A stretch of DNA of 64,000 bases from JANRIG01 sp033765235 (GCA_033765235.1 JANRIG010000019.1:124001-188000), one strand, 5' to 3'; positions 1 through 8,979 are shown, numbered from the stretch's first letter. Made by a program: numbers and translations. Notes: generated by a model from the sequence alone, not told the origin.

Positions 1-182
1 GACACTATATTGTGAATCAAAAAACTAACAATAAATGCTATAAAACCGAATACTATAAGCAAAAAACTTACCCTATTTATCATTACCAACTGTTTTTTGA
101 AGTGGTATGACTTGTCTTTGTCTACGCCCAATAGGTATGTAGCGGTAAAAAATTTCCTAAGAATATTTAATGCATTCTTCAA
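1..182 (-). CDS. N-terminus of a membrane protein, cut by the window edge
   Basis: The minus strand stays open from about 182 to the left edge. The reading begins with a basic, cytoplasmic-looking stretch containing LLGVDKDKSYHFKKQ and INR, then a hydrophobic helix (VSFLLIVFGFIAFIVSFLI) that runs to the edge. A short basic segment with a G-V-x-x-D-x-x-x-x-x-x-K-x-Q pattern just before the first membrane helix is common at the start of Bacteroidota multi-helix sensor or cyclase proteins, but this is recall, not a match. There is no ATG in frame before position 83; the TTG at 182-180 would put the conserved-looking stretch inside the protein, so I prefer it. The gene follows the nitrilase-like gene by about 80 bases on the same strand. 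Confidence 0.4.
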   Translation of the reverse strand, partial: MKNALNILRKFFTATYLLGVDKDKSYHFKKQLVMINRVSFLLIVFGFIAFIVSFLIHNIV

Positions 183-264
183 AACGTATAAAATTACACA
201 TAATATCCACAACTCTATATTATTAGTGTGTAAAGAAATTGTTAAAAAATTTCTACTTATATAT

Positions 265-1029
265 TTATTTGTCTAAAAATGGATAATTTACTCTAAATTC
301 TTGTATTTTTTCGATGTCTATATATATTAATGAGCACACTGGTGATAGTATTTGTGTGCGCAATGGGTTGCCTGCTGCGTCATAAGATGCAGTATTGCCT
401 GAGTATTTTATACTATTTTTATCAGTGCCTGTCCTGTTCACTCCTATCACATAGCTTTGGTTTTCTATAGCCCTTGCAGGCAATAGTGTGTCCCAAGCAT
501 GCTGTCTTGCCGCAGGCCAGTTGGCCACATACACCAATAGGTCATAAGCATATTCATTATTTAAGGTATAATTCATGGATGTAGCAGGAAATCTTATATC
601 AAAACATATCAAAGGCATTATTTTTACTCCTCTCCAGTATATTATTGTGGTGCTGCTGCCTTTGGTGAATTGGGTATTTTCAGGTACAATACCTTGGCAG
701 AATAGGTGTATCTTATCATAAGTTTGATATTTTCCATCAGGATGTTGCGCAATACATCTATTATATAGTTTGCCTTTTTCTTTTATCATCACACTGCCAA
801 TCACAAGAGTATCATATCTTTGAGCTATCAGTTGCATCCATCGGTGTGTGGTACCGTGCATTATTTCTGCACAAGAAATGTCTGCTCCAAATCCGCAGTG
901 AAACAATTCGGGCAATATTATGATATCTATCTTAACATGTTGTACCTTAGCTATTTCCTCTTCTAAGTAAGCTAAGTTGGCATCAGTATTTTGCCATTGT
1001 ATATCATACTCAAGGGTAAGCACATTCAT
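265..1029 (-). CDS. Carbon-nitrogen hydrolase, omega-amidase (YafV/Nit2-like)
   Basis: A 254-residue nitrilase-superfamily enzyme, the usual length for the single-domain amidases that hydrolyse alpha-ketoglutaramate or ketosuccinamate. The Glu-Lys-Cys triad is visible: Glu in ILPELFHCGF, Lys in YDKIHLF, Cys in PLICFDIRFP. There is no signal peptide, so it acts in the cytoplasm. It starts 3 bases after the stop of ilvA on the same strand, so the two are probably cotranscribed. Omega-amidases repair the dead-end amide products of glutamine and asparagine transaminases, which fits a neighbour in amino-acid metabolism. The exact substrate cannot be read from the sequence. Confidence 0.85.
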   Translation of the reverse strand: MNVLTLEYDIQWQNTDANLAYLEEEIAKVQHVKIDIIILPELFHCGFGADISCAEIMHGTTHRWMQLIAQRYDTLVIGSVMIKEKGKLYNRCIAQHPDGKYQTYDKIHLFCQGIVPENTQFTKGSSTTIIYWRGVKIMPLICFDIRFPATSMNYTLNNEYAYDLLVYVANWPAARQHAWDTLLPARAIENQSYVIGVNRTGTDKNSIKYSGNTASYDAAGNPLRTQILSPVCSLIYIDIEKIQEFRVNYPFLDK

Positions 1030-1031
1030 AA

Positions 1032-2273
1032 TTATGCCAAATAGTCAAATAGCACAGGGTCGTCGCGCAGCCTTATATAACTAAAGCCATTCTCAGTCAT
1101 TTTCATCATGAGCGGGTTGCAGTCATTGGCATTTTTATATTCTATTCCTACCAGTGCTGCACCATATTCTTTATTGGTTTTTTTTAGATATTCAAACCTT
1201 ACTATATCATCATTAGGACCTAATATATCATCCAAAAATGACCTCAATGCGCCCGGCCTCTGCGGAAAGTTTATGATGTAATACTCTTTAAGACCTTCAT
1301 AGAGCAACGAGCGCTCTTTTATTTCTTGCATGCGGTCTATATCATTATTACTTCCGCTCACAATGCATACCACATTTTTGCCTTTTATTTTATCTTTGAA
1401 TAAATCTAATGCAGCTATAGACAATGCTCCGGCAGGCTCTACCACTATTGCATCCATATTATAAAGTTGCAGTATAGTTGTACACACCTTACCTTCCTGC
1501 ACCAGCACTATGTCATGCAATATATCTTTACAAATACCATAGGTCATATCTCCTACACGCTTCACAGCAGCACCATCTACAAATTTGTCAATATTATCTA
1601 AGGTTATCACTCTGCCTTGCTCTATTGATAATTTCATAGATGGTGCACCGGCAGGTTCTGCCCCTATTATATGGGTCTCAGGCGATAGCTGCTTAAAATA
1701 TGAACCTACTCCTGATGCCAATCCGCCTCCACCTATAGCTATAAACAAATAATCTATTTTGCCATGAAAATCATCTAATATCTCTTTGGCCACAGTACCT
1801 TGCCCTGCTATAGTTGCCTCATGCTCAAAAGGATGTATAAATACTCGTTGTGTTTGTCTGGTAAATTCTACAGCCCTTACGTAAGAGTCGTCATAAGTAT
1901 CGCCCTCCAGCAACACCTCCACAAGGTTTTTGCCAAACATTTTTACTTGATTTACTTTTTGCTTGGGCGTGGTAATGGGCATATACACATAGCCTTTTAT
2001 ATCAAGCAGCCTGCACGAAAGTGCAAAACCTTGCGCATGATTGCCCGCACTGGCACATACAATGCCATTTTGAAGTTCTTCTTTGCTGCGCGATGATATG
2101 TTATTGTAGGCACCCCTTATTTTATACGACCTTACTACTTGCAAGTCTTCTCTTTTGAGCCATATATTTGCCCCGAATATTTCACTGAGGTTTGAATTTT
2201 TTTCTAATGAAGTTTTTTTTACTACTCCTTGAAGCCTGGTATAGGCTTCATTGATTTTTGCTATTGATATCAA
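1032..2273 (-). CDS. ilvA: Threonine dehydratase (threonine ammonia-lyase), biosynthetic
   Basis: A 413-residue PLP fold-type II enzyme that deaminates threonine to 2-oxobutanoate, the first step of isoleucine synthesis. The PLP lysine sits in SYKIRGAYNN near residue 50, preceded by WLKREDLQ; the phosphate-binding glycine loop is IGGGGLASG near residue 180; a further motif IVSGSNND lies near 305. The last 85 residues (from YYIINFPQRPGALRSFL) form one ACT-like regulatory domain, the short single-ACT type of about 410 residues rather than the 510-residue enterobacterial form. This domain is where isoleucine would inhibit. It is cytoplasmic and is followed closely by the omega-amidase gene. Confidence 0.92.
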   Translation of the reverse strand: MISIAKINEAYTRLQGVVKKTSLEKNSNLSEIFGANIWLKREDLQVVRSYKIRGAYNNISSRSKEELQNGIVCASAGNHAQGFALSCRLLDIKGYVYMPITTPKQKVNQVKMFGKNLVEVLLEGDTYDDSYVRAVEFTRQTQRVFIHPFEHEATIAGQGTVAKEILDDFHGKIDYLFIAIGGGGLASGVGSYFKQLSPETHIIGAEPAGAPSMKLSIEQGRVITLDNIDKFVDGAAVKRVGDMTYGICKDILHDIVLVQEGKVCTTILQLYNMDAIVVEPAGALSIAALDLFKDKIKGKNVVCIVSGSNNDIDRMQEIKERSLLYEGLKEYYIINFPQRPGALRSFLDDILGPNDDIVRFEYLKKTNKEYGAALVGIEYKNANDCNPLMMKMTENGFSYIRLRDDPVLFDYLA

Positions 2274-2321
2274 ATTCTAATTTATTTTTTGTAAAAATAG
2301 CATAAATTTTTGCACTTCTAA

Positions 2322-2540
2322 CTAAAAATCCCAAATCCTACTTTTGCGAAGCCTAAAATATTTTTTTAGGTCTATCACAAATGCCAAAGCCAAATAGATT
2401 ATCACAGGCGAGCCCTTGGTAAGAAATGATGCATAAATAAAAAATAGCCTGATTTTACCACTCGATACACCCAAAAAATCGCCCAAATAGCTGCATACTC
2501 CAAAAATTTTGTGCTCAAATAGCGTAATAATTTTTTCCAT
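2322..2540 (-). CDS. PspC-domain membrane protein
   Basis: A 72-residue protein whose middle fits the PspC family pattern: GVCSYLGDFLGV, then IRLFFIYASF, then a hydrophobic helix IIYLALAFVIDL and a basic tail KKYFRLRKSR. PspC-type proteins sit in the inner membrane and are linked to envelope stress in proteobacteria; in Bacteroidota they are common small stand-alone proteins of unknown role. It lies upstream of ilvA on the same strand with a 48-base gap. No psp operon partner is present. The assignment to the family is good; the function is open. Confidence 0.75.
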   Translation of the reverse strand: MEKIITLFEHKIFGVCSYLGDFLGVSSGKIRLFFIYASFLTKGSPVIIYLALAFVIDLKKYFRLRKSRIWDF

Positions 2541-2614
2541 CCTATTAAAATAGTACTAAAATATATGCAAATTTACATGTATTTGTAATTATTATACATA
2601 AATAAAGAGATTTT

Positions 2615-2646
2615 TTTGTATTTATGTAAGAATGAACTTACTTTTG
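2615..2646 (+). promoter_or_regulatory. Bacteroidota-type promoter for the OmpA/TPR lipoprotein gene
   Basis: TTTG at 2615-2618 and TACTTTTG at 2639-2646 with 20 bases between fit the Bacteroidota housekeeping promoter (TTTG then TAnnTTTG). The -7 box lies 27 bases before the ATG at 2674. It probably also serves the gene at 4483, which follows after 3 bases. Confidence 0.65.
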
Positions 2647-2673
2647 AAAAAAATAATTAAATCATATTAAACT

Positions 2674-4479
2674 ATGAATACCAAATCTTCATTTTATACC
2701 CTCACAAAGTTATCATTTGTAGGTGCCCTCACGCTGCTATCAGGCTGTGCCGGTGTAGACATGAACAAGTTAGCCAAAGAGCAAAAACTTACTGTAACTC
2801 CAAACCCGCTTGAGCTCCATGGCGACTCTGTTAAGTTTGATATGTCGGTAGTGATACCTGTAAAAATGTTAAAAAAAGGTAAAACTTACACCGTGACTAC
2901 TACCTACAAATCTTTTGACAATAAACTTACTTTGGATAAAGTACAATTTGTGGGCAATGACTTTCCCTTGGCTGCTACAGAGCCTCCTGTTCTTTCCAAA
3001 AAATTCCGCTTCGGATACGACAATTCCATTCGCCGAGGCGATGTATTCATCATGGGCGAAATGGCTGACCAAAATAAAATTGGTAAAAAAACCCCCGAAA
3101 TTCAAGTGGCTAAGGGTATCATTATTACTCCACTGCTAGTAAAGGAAGTGTATCCGGTAGCATATGCAGAGCATGGATACAATAACAGAGAAGAATATAT
3201 TCCTACCGTTGTAAATTTTTATTTCCAAAAAGGGTCTCCAAAACTTGAAGTGAAAGAAATCAAAGGAGAAAGAGGCAAGTTTTTTGAAAAATTTGTAGCC
3301 GGCAAATATGTGACTCGTACCGTAAATATAATAGGTACACACTCACCCGAGGGCTCAGAATTGTTCAACGAAAAACTATCTGAGCAGCGTGCCCTCGCCA
3401 TAGAAAAATACTACCGCGAAACCATGAAAAAATATAACTATGGCAATAAAGCCGATTCTATATCATTCATTATCAAAGGAAAAGTAAAAGACTGGTCAGA
3501 CTTTCGTACCATGGCAGATACCTCTTCTAAACTTAACGATGAAGATAAATCTGCTATAAAATCCATTATTGACAGTCCGGAAGGCACATTTAGAAGCAAG
3601 GAGGCACAACTTCAAAAGTTAGCATCTTATAAAATATTGCTCAAAAACTTTTATCCTATGCTCCGCAATGCACGCACAGAGGTACTCACCGTAAAGCCAA
3701 AAAAATCAGATGCTCAAATATTTATTATAGCCATGAAGATTGGTAATGGCAGCACAGACTTACAAGATAGCCTTAGTGCCGAAGAAATGCTCTATGCAGC
3801 CACCCTCACCCCATTAGCCGATGAAAAAGAAAAAATTTACTTGGCTGCCTCCAAAAAACTTGACAGCTATGAAGCACACAATAATTTGGGTGCTTTGTAT
3901 ATTGAAAAAGCAATAAAGGAAAAAGACAAATCTGCCCAAAATACATTAGCTGACCAAGCTTTGGCACAATTTGAAATAGCCAAAAACAAAAAGGAAACAG
4001 GAGTAGTATACCTCAATATAGCTACTGCCAAGCTTATGAAAGGCGACAAAGCAGGCAGTATAGAAGCAGTGACCAAAGCGCGCGCGCTACCCGGCAACTC
4101 TGATGTGCTCAAAGGAATAAATGCTGTAAACGGTGTGCTTGACATTAAAGCAGGCAACTATGAAAGTGCCCTGAGCAACTTATCCAATGCAGGTAACGAA
4201 AACTTAGTGGTATATAACCGTGCACTAGCCTCTCTACTCAAAAAAGATTTCACTACTGCCAAGGCAGTTTATGATGAAGCCAAAGCTGCAGACCAAAATA
4301 ATGCTTGGGCATTCTACGGTGCTGCCATCACTGCCGTGAAAATGAATGATATGATGACAATGTCTGAAAATCTGAAAAAAGCAGTGACCATAGACGCTAC
4401 CCTCAAAGCAAAAGCATTGGAAGATATGGAATTTGATAATGTAAAAGCAAAAACTGAGTTTACAGACGCTCTCAAATAA
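2674..4479 (+). CDS. OmpA-like and TPR repeat outer-membrane lipoprotein
   Basis: A 601-residue protein with a lipoprotein signal peptide (GALTLLSGC, acylated Cys at residue 25). After a beta-rich region, residues about 175-250 resemble an OmpA C-terminal module in circularly varied form (VNFYFQKGSPKL, then IIGTHSPEGSELFNEKLSEQRALAIEKYY), which would bind peptidoglycan. From about residue 370 to the end it is helical TPR-like: alternating Ala-rich helix pairs such as AHNNLGALYIEKA, TGVVYLNIATAKLMKG and NAWAFYGAAITAVKM. The product is expected in the periplasmic leaflet of the outer membrane. The next gene starts 3 bases after its stop, so they form an operon. I know this architecture as common in Bacteroidota, without a specific assigned role. 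Confidence 0.75.
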   Translation: MNTKSSFYTLTKLSFVGALTLLSGCAGVDMNKLAKEQKLTVTPNPLELHGDSVKFDMSVVIPVKMLKKGKTYTVTTTYKSFDNKLTLDKVQFVGNDFPLAATEPPVLSKKFRFGYDNSIRRGDVFIMGEMADQNKIGKKTPEIQVAKGIIITPLLVKEVYPVAYAEHGYNNREEYIPTVVNFYFQKGSPKLEVKEIKGERGKFFEKFVAGKYVTRTVNIIGTHSPEGSELFNEKLSEQRALAIEKYYRETMKKYNYGNKADSISFIIKGKVKDWSDFRTMADTSSKLNDEDKSAIKSIIDSPEGTFRSKEAQLQKLASYKILLKNFYPMLRNARTEVLTVKPKKSDAQIFIIAMKIGNGSTDLQDSLSAEEMLYAATLTPLADEKEKIYLAASKKLDSYEAHNNLGALYIEKAIKEKDKSAQNTLADQALAQFEIAKNKKETGVVYLNIATAKLMKGDKAGSIEAVTKARALPGNSDVLKGINAVNGVLDIKAGNYESALSNLSNAGNENLVVYNRALASLLKKDFTTAKAVYDEAKAADQNNAWAFYGAAITAVKMNDMMTMSENLKKAVTIDATLKAKALEDMEFDNVKAKTEFTDALK

Positions 4480-4482
4480 TAT

Positions 4483-5379
4483 TTGTATATTAATCATCAT
4501 CAATTGATAACCCATATTAGTAAATTATTTTCGGTATGGGTTATTTTTTTTGTATTTACCAATTGCAAACATAATATGAAACATATACCACGCATGGTAT
4601 ATGTTGAGGGAGGCACTTTTGAAATGGGCTGCGATAATAACAGTTGTATGCCAAACGAGCTGCCTTTGCATAATGTTAATGTCAAAAATTATTATATAGA
4701 TATATCACCTGTATCAGTACAGGATTATAAAAAATATATAGACAGTACACATTATTTGACCGATGCACAAAAATACCACGATGCCGGTATATTTAATCTG
4801 ACGACAGGGGAGTGGCAACTTATGAGAAACAGGTACTGGCAATATCCATATGCAGACTCTACTGCTAAAGCTCCTGATAATCATCCTGTCACTCAAATAA
4901 GCTGGAACGATGCCAAAGCCTACTGTGCATGTATGGGAAAAAGGCTCCCTACAGAGGCTGAGTGGGAGTATGCAGCGCGATATAATACTAATATGTTATC
5001 AAATAAATACAGTTGGGGCATATCAGCCACTACAAATAGTATATGGAAATGTAATGTGTGGCAAGGCTCCTTTCCTGAATACAATACTATGGAAGATGGT
5101 TTTCTTTACACCTCTCCTGTGGGTCATTATGGTACTTTGCCCTCCGGTCTTACTGATATGGGTGGTAATGTGTGGCAATGGTGCGATGATGCTTACCAAT
5201 TGTATTCGGGTAATCAAATAAATGAACCCCACACTCCAAATGATAAAGTGATACGCGGTGGCTCTTTCCTTTGCGACAGCAATGTATGCCATGGCTATAG
5301 GGTATGTGCCCGCAACTTTTGCTCGCAAGAGACTGCATTATATCACTTAGGCTTCAGATGTGCCATGGATGCTGAATAG
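4483..5379 (+). CDS. Formylglycine-generating-enzyme-like lipoprotein (SUMF1/EgtB fold)
   Basis: A 298-residue protein of the FGE-sulfatase family. The domain starts at MVYVEGGTFEMGC and has the usual marks: HPVTQISWNDAKAYCACMGKRLPTEAEWEYAAR, MGGNVWQWCDD, RGGSFLCD and YHLGFRC. The region RGGSFLCDSNVCHGYR aligns with the catalytic segment of true FGE: Cys264 and Cys269 occupy the places of the redox/copper-binding pair Cys336 and Cys341 of human SUMF1. Gld-type homologues lack this pair, so this may be an active enzyme that converts the Cys of sulfatase-type CxPxR motifs to formylglycine. The TTG start at 4483 gives a lipoprotein signal (VFFVFTNC); an ATG at 4576 would remove it. No sulfatase gene is in the window. 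Confidence 0.75.
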   Translation: MYINHHQLITHISKLFSVWVIFFVFTNCKHNMKHIPRMVYVEGGTFEMGCDNNSCMPNELPLHNVNVKNYYIDISPVSVQDYKKYIDSTHYLTDAQKYHDAGIFNLTTGEWQLMRNRYWQYPYADSTAKAPDNHPVTQISWNDAKAYCACMGKRLPTEAEWEYAARYNTNMLSNKYSWGISATTNSIWKCNVWQGSFPEYNTMEDGFLYTSPVGHYGTLPSGLTDMGGNVWQWCDDAYQLYSGNQINEPHTPNDKVIRGGSFLCDSNVCHGYRVCARNFCSQETALYHLGFRCAMDAE

Positions 5380-5450
5380 CACCTTGTAGGTTGCCGATAA
5401 AACATAAAATATTTATTATTATTGAGAACTTTTGATACATAATATACGTT

Positions 5451-5468
5451 TATCGTTATATTACGATA
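5451..5468. promoter_or_regulatory. Palindromic operator, probably for the ArsR-type regulator
   Basis: TATCGT, six bases, ACGATA is a perfect 6-bp inverted repeat ending 4 bases before the ATG of the ArsR-family gene. The site and spacing fit autoregulation by a dimeric winged-helix repressor. This is inference from position and symmetry. Confidence 0.5.
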
Positions 5469-5472
5469 TTTT

Positions 5473-5802
5473 ATGGGAATAACAAAATCTCTTAGTTTTA
5501 GCAATGTGCTCAATCATAGGGCTAAGTATTACAAAGCACTTGGGCATCCTGCGCGCCTTGCCATCATTGACTTGCTCATACAAAAGCATTCTTGCATATG
5601 CAACGATTTGGTAGATGAGCTGCCTCTCTCACAATCTACTGTGAGCCAGCACCTGAGAGAGCTTAAGGATGCGGGTATCATAAAAGGTGACATAGAAGGT
5701 CAAAAAGTATGCTATTGTATCAATACTGAAGTATGGCAACAAATACAAGAAGATATCAATGTGCTGTTTAGTTCATATAATAATACTAATAATTGTTGCT
5801 AA
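5473..5802 (+). CDS. ArsR-family winged-helix metal-responsive regulator
   Basis: A 109-residue protein with the ArsR fold: LGHPARLAIIDLLI, then the recognition helix LPLSQSTVSQHLRELKDAGIIKG, then the wing EGQKVCYCINTEVW. The stretch HSCICNDLV matches the alpha-3 metal site of ArsR/SmtB proteins (two cysteines just before the DNA-binding helices), and further cysteines lie in the wing (CYC) and at the very C-terminus (NNCC). It should repress its target until a thiophilic ion such as arsenite binds. No efflux or reductase gene adjoins it; the next gene is TatD on the opposite strand, overlapping by 4 bases at the 3-prime ends. Its likely operator is the palindrome just upstream. Confidence 0.85.
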   Translation: MGITKSLSFSNVLNHRAKYYKALGHPARLAIIDLLIQKHSCICNDLVDELPLSQSTVSQHLRELKDAGIIKGDIEGQKVCYCINTEVWQQIQEDINVLFSSYNNTNNCC

Positions 5803-6557
5803 TGTGGCAAGTCAAACAATAATTTGGCGTTGTGTGAGGTAGTATTTACTACTTCTTCAATAGGTATTTGTAGTATATCAGCTATTTTTTGGGCAACAAA
5901 TGTCAAATAAGAAGGTTCATTGGTTTTGCCTCTGTGTGGTATAGGTGCCAGATATGGGCTGTCTGTTTCAAGTACTACATTATTAATGCCAATTTTGGCT
6001 AATAATATATCCAACCCTGAGTTTTTGAAGGTGACTACGCCGCCCATACCTAAGTAATACCCCATATCCATAACCTTAATTGCTTGCTCATAAGTACCTG
6101 AAAAGCAATGAAATACTCCTTTTACATTATAGTCTTTTACAATATCTAATACTTCATCTGTAGCATTGCGGGTATGTAGCGCCACGGGCAGTTGATACTC
6201 TTGTGCCCAATCCATTTGTACTTTTAAAGCTGCTATTTGTTCATATTTCAATGATTTATCCCAATAAAGGTCTAAACCAATTTCGCCGATAGCGCAAAAT
6301 TTGTGCTTTTTAAGATATACTTTCAAAGTTTGTAATTGCTGATTATAATCTGACTTTACATGGCAGGGATGTAGCCCACACATAGCATAGCAATAGTTAG
6401 TATATTTATCTTGCAACATCAATACATTGTCTATGGTATGTATATCTACATTGGGTATAATAATGTTCTTTACACCTTGATTTTGAGCACGTTGTGCTAT
6501 GTCTGTAATATTAGGCAATATTTGCTCATTGTCAAGATGTGCGTGTGTATCTATCAA
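5799..6557 (-). CDS. tatD: TatD-family metal-dependent DNase
   Basis: A 252-residue TIM-barrel hydrolase of the TatD family with all metal ligand regions: MIDTHAHLDNE at the start (His-x-His), GEIGLDLYW near residue 90, ALHTRNA near 125, FHCFSG near 152, and LETDSPYLAP near 200. The family has 3-prime exonuclease or deoxyribonuclease activity in the cytoplasm. Length is typical. It is transcribed toward the ArsR gene and shares 4 bases with its end. The upstream gene, the PorE-like one, ends 15 bases before it on the same strand, so the two may be cotranscribed. Confidence 0.9.
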   Translation of the reverse strand: MIDTHAHLDNEQILPNITDIAQRAQNQGVKNIIIPNVDIHTIDNVLMLQDKYTNYCYAMCGLHPCHVKSDYNQQLQTLKVYLKKHKFCAIGEIGLDLYWDKSLKYEQIAALKVQMDWAQEYQLPVALHTRNATDEVLDIVKDYNVKGVFHCFSGTYEQAIKVMDMGYYLGMGGVVTFKNSGLDILLAKIGINNVVLETDSPYLAPIPHRGKTNEPSYLTFVAQKIADILQIPIEEVVNTTSHNAKLLFDLPH

Positions 6558-6572
6558 AGTAGCGTGAGTAGC

Positions 6573-8774
6573 TTAATGTTTTACAATTTTAAATTCTGTA
6601 CGTCTGTTTATTTCACGACCTTCCAACTCATCATCATTGCTGGCAAGTGGTCGCTCTTCACCATATCCTACTGCTGTGAGTCTGTTTGGGTTTATGCCCT
6701 TGGCTTGAAGGTATAGTTTTACTGCATTCACACGTTTTTGTGAAAGTATTTTATTGTATGAGTCTAATCCTGCATTGTCAGTATGCCCACCTACTTCGAG
6801 TTCTATGGTGGGGTTTTTGTTGAGCCAGTTTACCAATTTGTCCAAATACGGAAATGACTCTTTTTTGATATTTGCTTTGTCAAACTCAAAATATATATTT
6901 CTCAAAATAAATACCTCACCTAATTGTACTTTTTTGAGGGCAAAGTCTCTTTTCAGAGTTTTTTGAGTAGCTGCATCAGATGATATTGGTATAGGAGTGT
7001 TTGAATACAGATACCCGTCTTTGGTAATATTAAAGCCATATTTGGTATTTTTAGGGGTAGATATCTGGGTAGAATAGTTGCCTGATTCGTCAATGCTGAT
7101 TTCTTGTATCACATTGCCTTTGGAGTCTATGATAGACAGTTTGGCTGAGATACTATTTCCTGTTTTTTGATCATATATTCTACCTTTTACTATGGTAGGC
7201 AAAAGTACTGGGGCGGGTTTAGGTTCGGGTGCTTGAGGTGTAGTAATATTTGCAACGGTATCTTTCACAGGTGGTTTTTGCACTGCTACAGGCTTTGGGG
7301 CTGTAGTATCAGACTTTGCAATTGGAGCAGAAGTAGTATCTTTTTTGACAGCTACAGGTGTGATGATGGTATCTTTTTTTACAATAGGCTTCAATGTATC
7401 TTTAGGCACAAGTTTTGCGGTAGTGTCATTAAGTGGCTGTGTGGTGGCAGAGTCTTTAACGATGTTTTTTTCAGGGCGGAGGTATATTTTATAAATGTCT
7501 TTGTCGCCAAATCCATCGCCTTTGGCAGATGAGTAATAGCCTGTTTTGCCATCGCCGGCTATTACAAAATATATATCATCGTCAGGTGAGTTTACAGGGT
7601 AGCCCATATTTTCGGGTGTGCTCCACATTTTGGTGGTGTCGTTGTACACTGTTTTGTATATGTCATATCCACCCATACCTTTGTTGCCTCTTGAACTAAA
7701 GTAGAGTGTTTTGCCGTCGGCATCTATGTAGGGGCTGTCTTCGTCGTATTCTGTATTGATGGTGGAGCCTATATTTTGTGGTTTGCCCCATTTGCCCTTG
7801 TCGTCAAGGGTAGAGGTATATATGTCCATTTCACCAAAGCCTCCGGGCCTATTGCTGGAGAAGTACAGGGTTTTTTCATCGTTTGAGATAGACACTGAGG
7901 GTTCATTGAATTTTGAATTGATTTTGCCACCTAAGTTTTCAGGTACTGACCATTTGCCATCGGGTAATAATTTTGAGACATATATATCACCACCATTGTC
8001 TGGCTTGTAGAGATATAGTATTTTACCATCTTTGGAAAGACCTATGCTGGCGTCATGTGTTTCGGAGTTAATAGGAGTGCCTATGTTTTCTGGTGCCAAC
8101 CATTGGCCTTCAGCATTTTTTTTGGTCACCCACACATCTTCAAAATATTCATTGTCCACATCTTTGTTTTTGCCCACACCACCTGAGCGTCTGGATGTGA
8201 ATATCATCATATTTTGGTCTGCGGTGATGGCAGGGGAGTAGTCAGGATATTCAGAGTTTACTACATCTTTTACGTTTTCAATCCTGTAAAATTTTATTTT
8301 GGCCAAATATTCTTTACCATTTATGCATTCAGATATGCGTTTATCGGTTTTGAGTATTTCATCTTTGAGGTTTGTGCTAAGTTTTTTTGCTTTCTCGTCA
8401 GTGAGTTCATCTTTATATTGTTTGTAGTTTTTGATGGCATCGTCAAATTTGGCACCAAATTGGTATCCCTGACCTATTTTGTACATGATATCGGGAGATA
8501 TTTTTTTGTTTAATGTATAGGCTTTTACTAAATATGTGACAGAGAGCTGTTTATCTACCGTTTCAAGGTAGCATTTGCCTGCCATATAGTTGGCATAGGC
8601 ATTGTCTGCATTCATTTCTATGGCTTGCAGATATACTTGTAATGCATCTTTTTTGTCGCCAAATCCATACATCTCATCTGCAAGTTTTACTAAGTTATCA
8701 TCTACAGACTGTGCATATGTGACAGACACATATATAAGTAATTGGAAAAAAAGCAGTAGTATATTTTTGCTCAT
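6573..8774 (-). CDS. PorE-like protein: TPR, PD40 propeller, carboxypeptidase-like and OmpA domains
   Basis: A 733-residue secreted protein (signal peptide ending SVTYAQ). Order: TPR repeats (residues about 25-110), a WD40-like PD40 beta-propeller with repeated YFSSNRPGGFGEMDIY-type blades (about 165-420), a Thr/Pro/Lys-rich linker, a carboxypeptidase-regulatory-like beta-sandwich (VKGRIYDQKTGNSISAKL), and an OmpA C-terminal peptidoglycan-binding domain (FEFDKANIK, GHTDNAG, LSQKRVNAV, GYGEERPL). This is the domain order of PorE, a peptidoglycan-linked subunit of the type IX secretion system. Paralogues with the same order exist in Bacteroidota, so the T9SS role is likely but not certain. I use the ATG at 8774 because a TATATTTG promoter box lies at 8802-8809, between it and the longer start at 8804. 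Confidence 0.8.
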   Translation of the reverse strand: MSKNILLLFFQLLIYVSVTYAQSVDDNLVKLADEMYGFGDKKDALQVYLQAIEMNADNAYANYMAGKCYLETVDKQLSVTYLVKAYTLNKKISPDIMYKIGQGYQFGAKFDDAIKNYKQYKDELTDEKAKKLSTNLKDEILKTDKRISECINGKEYLAKIKFYRIENVKDVVNSEYPDYSPAITADQNMMIFTSRRSGGVGKNKDVDNEYFEDVWVTKKNAEGQWLAPENIGTPINSETHDASIGLSKDGKILYLYKPDNGGDIYVSKLLPDGKWSVPENLGGKINSKFNEPSVSISNDEKTLYFSSNRPGGFGEMDIYTSTLDDKGKWGKPQNIGSTINTEYDEDSPYIDADGKTLYFSSRGNKGMGGYDIYKTVYNDTTKMWSTPENMGYPVNSPDDDIYFVIAGDGKTGYYSSAKGDGFGDKDIYKIYLRPEKNIVKDSATTQPLNDTTAKLVPKDTLKPIVKKDTIITPVAVKKDTTSAPIAKSDTTAPKPVAVQKPPVKDTVANITTPQAPEPKPAPVLLPTIVKGRIYDQKTGNSISAKLSIIDSKGNVIQEISIDESGNYSTQISTPKNTKYGFNITKDGYLYSNTPIPISSDAATQKTLKRDFALKKVQLGEVFILRNIYFEFDKANIKKESFPYLDKLVNWLNKNPTIELEVGGHTDNAGLDSYNKILSQKRVNAVKLYLQAKGINPNRLTAVGYGEERPLASNDDELEGREINRRTEFKIVKH

Positions 8775-8801
8775 AATTCTATGATAACGTGCTAAAGTAC
8801 A

Positions 8802-8809
8802 CAAATATA
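8802..8809 (-). promoter_or_regulatory. Minus-10 type box (TATATTTG) upstream of the PorE-like gene
   Basis: On the minus strand TATATTTG fits the Bacteroidota TAnnTTTG box and lies 27 bases before the ATG at 8774. No clear TTTG upstream box was found. The box decides against the longer start codon at 8804. Confidence 0.5.
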
Positions 8810-8979
8810 TAATGTATGATACGAATAAATCTTAAAAAAATATTAATAGGATGTAATTTTTGAAAATTGTAGAAAGATATTAATGTTTTACCTAAGCTGT
8901 ATAGTATTTGAAATGCCACACAATTAGCATGGGTAATATGAAATGTTTTAATATCTATAATAATCTAACATATCACCCC

